Source: Mycobacterium dioxanotrophicus (GTDB lineage: Bacteria > Actinomycetota > Actinomycetes > Mycobacteriales > Mycobacteriaceae). Taken from it: a stretch of DNA of 64,000 bases. Both the position numbers and the translations under genes were made by a program. Each line of letters starts with the position of its first letter. The first letter of the stretch is position 1. A model generated the notes under the pieces. It saw only the letters and a list, made by a program, of their open reading frames with translations. It searched no databases and had not been told where the DNA came from. Of the stretch, positions 52,137-58,615 are shown in pieces. The DNA is taken from assembly GCF_002157835.1 (NCBI RefSeq), contig NZ_CP020809.1, positions 2,914,001 to 2,978,000 of the forward strand, given 5' to 3'.

Positions 52137-53339
52137 CTACCGCGCGACGATGACGGACGAGCCGTGGCCGAACAGGCCCTGGTTGGCGGTGACGCCGACC
52201 TTTGCGCCCTCGACCTGACGGCCGGTGGCCTGGCCCTTGAGCTGCCAGGTGAGCTCGCACACCTGCGCGATGGCCTGGGCCGGGATGGCCTCGCCGAAGC
52301 ACGCCAGCCCGCCGGACGGGTTGACCGGCACCCGGCCGCCGATGGTCGTGGCACCCGAGCGCAGCAGTTGCTCGCCCTCACCTTTGGCGCACAGGCCCAG
52401 GTGCTCGTACCAGTCCAGCTCGAGTGCCGTCGACAGGTCGTACACCTCGGCGAGGCTGACATCCTCGGGACCGATACCGGCCTCGGCATAGGCCGCATCG
52501 AGGATCTGGTCCTTGAACACCCGCTCGGGTGCGGCCACGACAGCGGTGGAATCCGTTGCGATGTCCGGCAATTCGGGCAGATGCTGCGGGTAGCGCGGGG
52601 TCACGGTCGAAATGGCCCGCACCGACGGGACACCTTCCACCGAACCAAGGTGCTTCTCCGCGAACGACTTCGACGCGACGATGAGCGCGGCCGCACCGTC
52701 CGAGGTTGCGCAGATGTCGAGCTGACGCAGTGGATCGGAGACAACCGGACTCGCCAGCACGTCCTCGACCGCGGTTTCCTTGCGGTAGCGGGCATTCGGG
52801 TTCTGCAGGCCGTGGCGCGAGTTCTTCACCTTCACCTGCGCGAAGTCCTCGGCGGTGGCGCCGTAGAGGTCCATTCGGCGCCGCGCCAGCAGGGCGAAGT
52901 ACACCGGGTTCATCGCGCCGATGAGATGGAACCGCTGCCAGTCCGGATCGTTCTTGCGCTCACCGCCGACCGGGGCGAACGCGCCCTTGGGCGTGGTGTC
53001 GGCGCCGATCACCAGGGCGACGTCGCAGAACCCGGCCAGGATGTGGGCGCGGGCGCTCTGCAGGGCCTGCGAGCCGCTGGCACATGCCGCGTACGACGAC
53101 GACACCGGCACGCCGTTCCAGCCCAGTTTCTGGGCGAACGTCGACCCGGCGATGAAGCCGGGGTAGCCGTTGCGAATGGTGTCGGCGCCGGCCACCAGTT
53201 GGATCTGGCGCCAGTCCAGCCCGGCCTCGGCCAGTGCGGCGCGGGCCGCGACGACGCCGTACTCGGTGAAGTCGCGTCCCCACTTGCCCCACGGGTGCAT
53301 GCCCGCGCCGAGGATGTACAAAGGCTCTGGCGTGCTCAT
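52137..53339 (-). CDS. Thiolase-family (SCP-x/lipid-transfer type) acyltransferase
   Basis: The 400-aa protein resembles M. tuberculosis Rv1627c. It has the thiolase nucleophile in SSYAACASGSQALQSA (about C92), ATSDGAAALIVAS, VYDLSTALELDWYEHLG, NPSGGLACFGEAIPAQAI and the terminal ANQGLFGHGSSVIVAR, with GFGH-type replacement of the usual CxG. Proteins of this type cleave or retro-aldol acyl-CoA side chains, e.g. in sterol breakdown, together with a DUF35 partner. Its ATG overlaps the DUF35 stop (ATGA), and the two likely form a complex. Confidence 0.88.
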   Translation of the reverse strand: MSTPEPLYILGAGMHPWGKWGRDFTEYGVVAARAALAEAGLDWRQIQLVAGADTIRNGYPGFIAGSTFAQKLGWNGVPVSSSYAACASGSQALQSARAHILAGFCDVALVIGADTTPKGAFAPVGGERKNDPDWQRFHLIGAMNPVYFALLARRRMDLYGATAEDFAQVKVKNSRHGLQNPNARYRKETAVEDVLASPVVSDPLRQLDICATSDGAAALIVASKSFAEKHLGSVEGVPSVRAISTVTPRYPQHLPELPDIATDSTAVVAAPERVFKDQILDAAYAEAGIGPEDVSLAEVYDLSTALELDWYEHLGLCAKGEGEQLLRSGATTIGGRVPVNPSGGLACFGEAIPAQAIAQVCELTWQLKGQATGRQVEGAKVGVTANQGLFGHGSSVIVAR

Positions 53340-53803
53340 TCCGCTGATTCCTCCGTGCTCCTCGCGTCCGCAACCTTCCAAGCGTGGGTGGTCCGCTCGA
53401 CGCCCTCGTCGTCGGTGTAGAGCGTCATGGTCGTCAGCTCCATCTCCATGCCGACCTTGAGGTCGGCGGCCAGCGTGCCCTCGACCACCTTGCCCAGCAC
53501 GATCAGGCCTTCGTCGGCCAGCTCGACCGCGGCGATCGCGAACGGCTCGAACGGGTCGGACTTGGGGTACGGCGACGGCGGGAGGTATCGGTTCTCGGTG
53601 TAGCTCCACACCTTTCCGCGGCGGGACAGCGGCACCAGGTCGAGCGTGTCACTGGCGCACGCGGGATTGGGGCAGTTGTTCTCCCGCGGCGGGAACACGT
53701 AGGTGGCGCACTGGGTGCACTTGCCGCCGATGAGATGGGTGACACCGGCGTCGTCGGTGGTGAACCAACCTTCGATCGCGGGTTGCGTGGTTGCTGCTGG
53801 CAC
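53336..53803 (-). CDS. DUF35 OB-fold/Zn-ribbon protein, thiolase partner
   Basis: The 155-aa protein has the N-terminal rubredoxin-like zinc ribbon (GGKCTQCATYVFPPRENNCPNPAC, cysteines at about 29, 32, 45 and 50), then the OB-fold (RRGKVWSYTENRYLPPSPY, PFAIAAVELADEGLIVLGKVV, VGMEMELTTMTLY). DUF35 proteins pair with thiolase-like enzymes in CoA metabolism. The GTG at 53803 is fixed by a minus-strand TACGCT exactly 7 nt upstream, implying a leaderless message. A KstR-type motif lies 34-47 bp upstream. Confidence 0.88.
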   Translation of the reverse strand: MPAATTQPAIEGWFTTDDAGVTHLIGGKCTQCATYVFPPRENNCPNPACASDTLDLVPLSRRGKVWSYTENRYLPPSPYPKSDPFEPFAIAAVELADEGLIVLGKVVEGTLAADLKVGMEMELTTMTLYTDDEGVERTTHAWKVADARSTEESAE

Positions 53804-53810
53804 GGGGCTC

Positions 53811-53816
53811 AGCGTA
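53811..53816 (-). promoter_or_regulatory. Likely -10 box for leaderless DUF35-thiolase operon
   Basis: The minus-strand hexamer TACGCT is followed by 7 nt and the GTG at 53803. No ribosome binding site is present. Confidence 0.55.
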
Positions 53817-53836
53817 ACCGAATCGGAGGGCAAAAC

Positions 53837-53850
53837 TGAAACGTGTTGCA
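53837..53850. promoter_or_regulatory. KstR-type operator
   Basis: TGAAACGTGTTGCA fits the published KstR consensus TnnAACnnGTTnnA at all eight fixed positions, and sits within a longer imperfect palindrome AACTGnAACnnGTTnCAGTT. It overlaps the -35 region of the DUF35-thiolase promoter, a good place for repression. KstR represses cholesterol catabolism genes in mycobacteria. Confidence 0.6.
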
Positions 53851-53876
53851 GTTTGACAGCCCGAGGATATTCGGTT

Positions 53877-53905
53877 GAAGCGTACGAAACGGTTTCGTAC
53901 GCTTC
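53877..53905. promoter_or_regulatory. 29-bp perfect palindrome, autoregulatory TetR operator
   Basis: Arms GAAGCGTACGAAAC (53877-53890) and GTTTCGTACGCTTC (53892-53905) are exact reverse complements around one G. The right arm covers the TACGCT (-10, 53898-53903) of the TetR gene, whose ATG follows 6 nt later. Binding here would block the promoter directly. Confidence 0.75.
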
Positions 53906-53909
53906 GGGC

Positions 53910-54479
53910 ATGGTTCGAGGTATGGAGCGTGAGCAGGCCGTGTTGTCCGCGACGGCCGAGTTGCTCGTGGAGCGGGGATACCAGGCGCTGACCACCGATG
54001 CCGTGGCGGCGCGCGCGGGTGCCAGCAAGGCCACCATCTATCGCCGGTGGCCGAACAAGGCTCAGCTGGTCCGCGCCACGCTCGACGCCGCCGACGCCGC
54101 GCGCAACGCGGCAGTGCCCGATACCGGGCAGCTGCGCAGTGATCTCTACGCGGTGATGGATGCCGTCGCCGCCAACGTGGCCGATCCCTTGACTCGGGTT
54201 ACGGCCGAATTGGCGACGCTCATGCGCCACGACGAACAGCTGGCCCAGGCCATGCGTGAACACCTCGACAAAGAGGAACTCTCGCCGTTCCATGACGCCC
54301 TGCAACGAGCCATCTCCCGCGGTGACATTGCCCCAGACACCGACGTCGAGATGATCCACGACGTCGCCGAGGCCATGATCCTGCGGCAGATGCACCTGGA
54401 CCGGCCCGTCGACGCGGCGTTCAGTGCTCGGCTCGTCGACGACGTGCTGCTGGTCCTGCTCGGAGGTGTCGATCGATGA
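53910..54479 (+). CDS. TetR-family regulator of the adjacent monooxygenase
   Basis: The 189-aa protein has the helix-turn-helix MEREQAVLSATAELLVERGYQALTTDAVAARAGASKATIYRRWPNKAQLVRATL (about 5-58) and a TetR_C-like ligand domain. The ATG at 53910 lies 6 nt after a TANNNT box inside a perfect palindrome, so the gene is likely leaderless and self-repressed. It is coupled by ATGA to a FAD monooxygenase, its probable target. A second ATG at 53922 is possible. Confidence 0.9.
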   Translation: MVRGMEREQAVLSATAELLVERGYQALTTDAVAARAGASKATIYRRWPNKAQLVRATLDAADAARNAAVPDTGQLRSDLYAVMDAVAANVADPLTRVTAELATLMRHDEQLAQAMREHLDKEELSPFHDALQRAISRGDIAPDTDVEMIHDVAEAMILRQMHLDRPVDAAFSARLVDDVLLVLLGGVDR

Positions 54480-55921
54480 CCGTCGTGATCGCCGGCGCCG
54501 GGCCCACCGGCCTGACCCTGGCCATCGAGCTGGCCCGGCGCGGCGTGCCGTGCCGGGTGCTGGACAAGGCGGCGACACTGTTCCCGGGTTCGCGCGGCAA
54601 AGGGCTGCAGCCACGCACATTGGAGGTTTTCGACGACCTCGGGGTGATCGGTGCGGTGCTGGCGGCCGGGGAGCCCTTTCCGTCCATGCGGCTCTACCGC
54701 GGTGCGGACGTGGTCTGGGACAAGGCGATCTACGAACTCCTCGGGCTGCCCGAACTGGAACCCACACCGGCGGTGCCGTACCCGTTCACGTGGCTGATCC
54801 CGCAGTGGCGCACCGACCAAATCTTGGCGGCGCGGTTCGCCGAACTCGGCGGCACCATCGAATTCGACACGGAGGTAACGGGTTTCGAGCAGGGCGACAC
54901 CGGTGTCACCGTCCATACCGACCGCGGTCCGATCCACGCCGACTATCTCGTCGGCGCCGACGGCGGTCGCAGCACGGTGCGCAAGGCGTCGGGCGTCGAG
55001 TTTGTGGGCGGCGCGCTGACCGAAGAGCGCATCGTCGTCGGTGACGTGCGAGCCACCGGGCTCGAGGGCCGGCGCTGTCATCTGCTGACGCGTGACGGCG
55101 ATCAGTCCAAGCGGTTCTCGTTGTGGAACCTGCCCGGCAGCGAGCACTACCAGCTGGTGGTCACCATGGCGGCAGGCGATGACCCACCCGCGCTGACGCT
55201 GCACGGCATGCAGAACATGCTCGACGAGCGCTCCGGGCGTCGCGACGTGGTGCTCTCGGACCTGCGGTGGATCTCGCTCTACCGCGTCAATCTGCTGATG
55301 GCGCAACGCTTCCGGATGGGCCGGGTGTTCCTGGCCGGTGACGCCGCCCATGTCCATTCGCCGGCCGGGGGACAGGGCGTCAACACGGGTGTGCAGGACG
55401 CCTACAACCTGGGGTGGAAGTTGGCTGCGGTGCTGGCAGGCGCGCCCGATCAGCTGCTGGACAGCTATGCGGCTGAGCGCATGCCCGTCGCGGCCGACGT
55501 GCTGCGCCTCAGTGGCCTATTGCATCGCCAGGGCTTCGGCTCGACCGGTCCGTCGCCCGCGGCCATCCACCAGTTGGACATCAGCTACCGGGGCGGCCCG
55601 CTCGCAGGCGGCGACGACGTGTCCGGCGCGCTACAGGTTGGTGACCGAGCGCCCGACGGCCTGCTGCCGGACGGCCGCCGGCTCTTCGACGTCTTTCGCG
55701 GGCCACACTGGACGGTGCTCGAATGCGACGCAGTCACAGTCGATTTCAAGGTGCCGAGCGTGTGCGTCAGTCCCCGCGCCGGCTATGACGTGCCTGCCGG
55801 CTCCTACGTCTTGGTTCGGCCCGACGGACACATCGGGGCGATCAGCACGAAGCCAGAAGTCATCGCTCACCAGCTACGCCACGCAGGATCCGCACCAGAT
55901 CAGTGTGGTTGTCCCGCATGA
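54476..55921 (+). CDS. FAD-dependent aromatic-ring monooxygenase (PHBH-like)
   Basis: The 481-aa class A flavin monooxygenase has the FAD Rossmann motif VVIAGAGPTGLTLAIELARRG (2-22), the dual NADPH/FAD motif LVGADGGRSTVRK (about 158-170) and the FAD-ribityl site RVFLAGDAAHVHSPAGGQGVNTGVQDAYNLGWKL (about 282-315), plus a thioredoxin-like C-terminal domain shortened to ~90 residues. The substrate is likely a phenol or polyketide-like aromatic. The TetR gene upstream probably controls it. Its 3' end overlaps the convergent hydrolase gene by 62 nt. Confidence 0.9.
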   Translation: MTVVIAGAGPTGLTLAIELARRGVPCRVLDKAATLFPGSRGKGLQPRTLEVFDDLGVIGAVLAAGEPFPSMRLYRGADVVWDKAIYELLGLPELEPTPAVPYPFTWLIPQWRTDQILAARFAELGGTIEFDTEVTGFEQGDTGVTVHTDRGPIHADYLVGADGGRSTVRKASGVEFVGGALTEERIVVGDVRATGLEGRRCHLLTRDGDQSKRFSLWNLPGSEHYQLVVTMAAGDDPPALTLHGMQNMLDERSGRRDVVLSDLRWISLYRVNLLMAQRFRMGRVFLAGDAAHVHSPAGGQGVNTGVQDAYNLGWKLAAVLAGAPDQLLDSYAAERMPVAADVLRLSGLLHRQGFGSTGPSPAAIHQLDISYRGGPLAGGDDVSGALQVGDRAPDGLLPDGRRLFDVFRGPHWTVLECDAVTVDFKVPSVCVSPRAGYDVPAGSYVLVRPDGHIGAISTKPEVIAHQLRHAGSAPDQCGCPA

Positions 55922-56531
55922 GGTTGTGCGCACCGTCGAGCGAATACGTCGTCCACGCCGGATCGTTCCGCAGCCGCGCGTAGGTCGGGGCGAACGGCGA
56001 CTCCGCCGGCCAGTTCTCCGCACGGACATACACCCGCCGGATACCCGGCGGCAGGTCGCCGAGCCGGACCGGCTGCATGAGCGACGCGAGCGGATGCGGG
56101 GTGGCGCGCTCGTCGAAAAACGACAGCGGAGGCACGCCGTACCCGGTGGCGTCGACATCGATGTACCACTGCCGCTGCTCGTCGTTGGTCAACGTCCAGC
56201 ACGATTCGCCGTCGCGCGGCACGAACGCATCCAGGTAGACCAGCGCGCTGACCCGATCCGGGATCCGGTCGGCGACAGCGGTGATCACCATGCCGCCGTA
56301 GCTGTGTCCCACCAGCACCGCGTCGGTGATGCGCTGGGCGCCGAATTCCGCGAGGACGTCGGTGATGTGGGTGTCCAGGTTGACGCCCGCATGCAGCAGG
56401 TGGGCGCGTTCGGCGAGGCCGGTCAGGGTGAGCGCCAGCACCCGATGGCCGTCGGCGCGCAGCGCGGCGGCCAGGTCGTCGAAGCACCAGCCGCCGTGGC
56501 ACGCACCTGGCACGAGGACGAACGTGGTCAT
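55860..56531 (-). CDS. Alpha/beta hydrolase (methylesterase/hydroxynitrile lyase type)
   Basis: The 223-aa enzyme starts TTFVLVPGACHGGWCFDDLAAAL, the oxyanion motif of plant-type methylesterases and hydroxynitrile lyases. It has the serine nucleophile in VLVGHSYGGMVITAV (about S83) and the histidine in YSLDGAHNLMRDNHTDLV. It is shorter than most alpha/beta hydrolases. It follows the second FAD monooxygenase with a 4-nt overlap, so hydrolysis of an ester or ring product of that enzyme is plausible but inferred. Confidence 0.87.
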   Translation of the reverse strand: MTTFVLVPGACHGGWCFDDLAAALRADGHRVLALTLTGLAERAHLLHAGVNLDTHITDVLAEFGAQRITDAVLVGHSYGGMVITAVADRIPDRVSALVYLDAFVPRDGESCWTLTNDEQRQWYIDVDATGYGVPPLSFFDERATPHPLASLMQPVRLGDLPPGIRRVYVRAENWPAESPFAPTYARLRNDPAWTTYSLDGAHNLMRDNHTDLVRILRGVAGER

Positions 56532-57649
56532 TCGGAACTCCTGTCGGCGAATGTGTTTCGGCGGTACTCGGCCGTGACGCGGGCGAGTTCGTCGGGGCTG
56601 CCCGCGTGCATCTCGCGGTTGGCCCGCACCACCGCAGCGGTCTCGGGGACGCGCCGGGCCTCGTAGCCGGCCACGCCGTGGCCCGCGGCCAACTCGTCGG
56701 CGAGGGCCCGGGCGTCGAGGATGGCCTGTGAGCCACCGTTGGCGCCAACGGGATACATCGGGTGGGCGGCGTCGCCGAGAAGGGTTACCCGCCGAGTGCC
56801 CCAGTGGGACAACGGCTCTCGGTCGACCATCGGATACTCGAAGACCGCGTCCGACCGGGCCACCAGGTCCGCCGGGTCCAGCCAGTCCAGCTGCCAGCCC
56901 GACATGTGGGCGGCGACGGCCGCGGGGTCGGTCGGGGCGTTCCAGTTCGCGTCGCCGGGCAGTGGGCCGGGTTCGGATTCACCGACCTGCAGCACCCAGT
57001 TCACCAGACCGCCGCCGATCGGGTACGTGACGAGTTCGACCCCGTCGGGGCCCTTGACGATCGCCATCGTGCGGCCGTCGAGGAACGCCGGCATGTGACT
57101 CGCGCCGCGGAACATCCGCACCCCCGACCACATCAGGGGATCGGGGCCGGGATGCAGTGTGCGTCGCACCATCGACTGCACCCCGTCCGCGCCGACGAAC
57201 ACGTCGGCGCCAAATTCCCCGGCCCGGGTCTGCACGCGTACCCCGGTCGAGGATTCGGCGAAATCCACGACGCCCGCGCCGGTGCGCACCGCGTCGGGCC
57301 CGAGCCGGTCGGTCACCGCGTCGAGCAGCAGTATCTGCAGTCGGCCGCGGTGCACCGAACACTGCGGATACCCGTATCCGCCTTCGATTCCGCGGGGTTC
57401 GCGGAACAGCAGGGCGCCCTCGGAGGTGTAGAAATCGATGACCGCCGGGGTCGCTGCGGCGTTCTGCAAGGCCTCGCCGAGTCCGAGTTCGTGCAACTCC
57501 CGCACGGCGTGCGGCAGCAGGTTGATGCCGACGCCCAACGGCGCGAGTTCGCGCGCCGATTCGACGACGGTGACGCCCATGCCGCGGGCGTGCAGGGTCA
57601 GAGCTGCGGTGAGGCCGCCGATGCCGGCCCCGGCGATCACGATGTCCAT
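56528..57649 (-). CDS. FAD-dependent monooxygenase (salicylate-hydroxylase/PhzS-like)
   Basis: The 373-aa flavin monooxygenase has DIVIAGAGIGGLTAALTLHARG (2-23), LGVGINLLPHAVRELHELGL (about 37-56), VFVGADGVQSMVRRTLHPG and RVTLLGDAAHPMYPVGANGGSQAILDARALADEL. The GINLLPHAVREL block and overall length fit the salicylate hydroxylase/PhzS branch. It is divergent from a LysR gene, the usual arrangement for an inducible aromatic hydroxylase, and co-transcribed with the hydrolase. Confidence 0.9.
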   Translation of the reverse strand: MDIVIAGAGIGGLTAALTLHARGMGVTVVESARELAPLGVGINLLPHAVRELHELGLGEALQNAAATPAVIDFYTSEGALLFREPRGIEGGYGYPQCSVHRGRLQILLLDAVTDRLGPDAVRTGAGVVDFAESSTGVRVQTRAGEFGADVFVGADGVQSMVRRTLHPGPDPLMWSGVRMFRGASHMPAFLDGRTMAIVKGPDGVELVTYPIGGGLVNWVLQVGESEPGPLPGDANWNAPTDPAAVAAHMSGWQLDWLDPADLVARSDAVFEYPMVDREPLSHWGTRRVTLLGDAAHPMYPVGANGGSQAILDARALADELAAGHGVAGYEARRVPETAAVVRANREMHAGSPDELARVTAEYRRNTFADRSSE

Positions 57650-57706
57650 GTCTCAAGCGTGCGCGGAGCAGCTCTTATAAGTCCAATAGCATCTGAATAC
57701 ACAAAC

Positions 57707-57712
57707 TATAAT
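57707..57712 (+). promoter_or_regulatory. Consensus -10 box of the LysR gene
   Basis: TATAAT lies 8 nt before the ATG at 57721, in a 71-bp AT-rich gap shared with the divergent monooxygenase. The gap also has the perfect 8-bp palindrome CTTATAAG at 57674-57681, a possible part of the LysR site. Confidence 0.55.
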
Positions 57713-57720
57713 CAAAGGTT

Positions 57721-58605
57721 ATGGAACTGCGGCAACTCGAGTACTTCGTCGCCGTCACCGAAGAAGCGAACTTCACCCGCGCCGCGCACCGGGTGCACGT
57801 CGCGCAGCCCGCGGTCAGCGCCCAGATCGCGCGGCTGGAGCGGGAATTGGGTCAGCCCCTGCTGGACCGGTCCCGGCGTGAGGTCCGGCTCACCGCGGCC
57901 GGAGCGGCGGTGCTGCCCTACGCGCGGGCCGCGCTCGAGGCGGTCCGTCAAGCCAGGACCGCGGTCGACGAACTCGCCCAGCTCGTCCGCGGTTCGGTGA
58001 CCATCGGCACTGTGACGGCCCACAACGTCGACATGCCCCAGTTGCTCGCCGACTATCACCAGGCACACCCGGCGGTGGAGATCACGTTGACCACCGACAC
58101 CTCCGACGCGCTGATCGACGGCGTCCGCAGCGGCAGGTTCGACGTCGCGATCACGTCGGTCGGTTCCGACGAGGTGCCCGCCGGGCTGGCCGTCGCCACC
58201 ACCACCGACCAGCCGATCGAGGCCGTGGTGGGCCGCGCCGATCCCTGGGCGGCGCGCCGCACGGTCGGGCTCGCCGCGCTCGCGCAGCGCCCACTCATCG
58301 CGCTGCCGGCCGGCGGCGGGATCCGTCGGCAGTTCGACCGGGCCTGCGTGGCGGCGGGGGTCACCCCGCGCGTGGTGTTCGAGGCTGCCACGCCCGACGC
58401 GCTCGCCGATCTCGCCGCTCGAGGGCTGGGTGTGGCGATCGTGCCCGGTTCGGTGGCGCGCGAGCGCACCGATGTCCACGCCATATCGATCCGGCCCGAA
58501 CTGCGCGGCCGGTTGGTGCTGGCCTGGCGTGCGACCGGGCCGATCAGCCCGGCGGCGCGGGCGCTGATCGAGATGGCCGCCGAACTCGTCGGAGGCGATG
58601 CATAG
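57721..58605 (+). CDS. LysR-family transcriptional regulator
   Basis: The 294-aa protein has the LysR helix-turn-helix MELRQLEYFVAVTEEANFTRAAHRVHVAQPAVSAQIARLERELGQPLLDRS (1-51), then a periplasmic-binding-like effector domain (GSVTIGTVTAHNVDMPQLLADYHQAHPAVEITLTT onward). It is divergent from the PhzS-like monooxygenase and hydrolase genes, and is probably their activator. The TAG stop is shared with the polA -10 hexamer. Confidence 0.92.
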   Translation: MELRQLEYFVAVTEEANFTRAAHRVHVAQPAVSAQIARLERELGQPLLDRSRREVRLTAAGAAVLPYARAALEAVRQARTAVDELAQLVRGSVTIGTVTAHNVDMPQLLADYHQAHPAVEITLTTDTSDALIDGVRSGRFDVAITSVGSDEVPAGLAVATTTDQPIEAVVGRADPWAARRTVGLAALAQRPLIALPAGGGIRRQFDRACVAAGVTPRVVFEAATPDALADLAARGLGVAIVPGSVARERTDVHAISIRPELRGRLVLAWRATGPISPAARALIEMAAELVGGDA

Positions 58606-58608
58606 AGT
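58603..58608 (+). promoter_or_regulatory. Likely -10 box for leaderless polA, overlapping the LysR stop codon
   Basis: TAGAGT starts with the LysR stop codon and lies 7 nt before the GTG at 58616. There is no ribosome binding site. Confidence 0.6.
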
Positions 58609-58615
58609 TAGGGCC

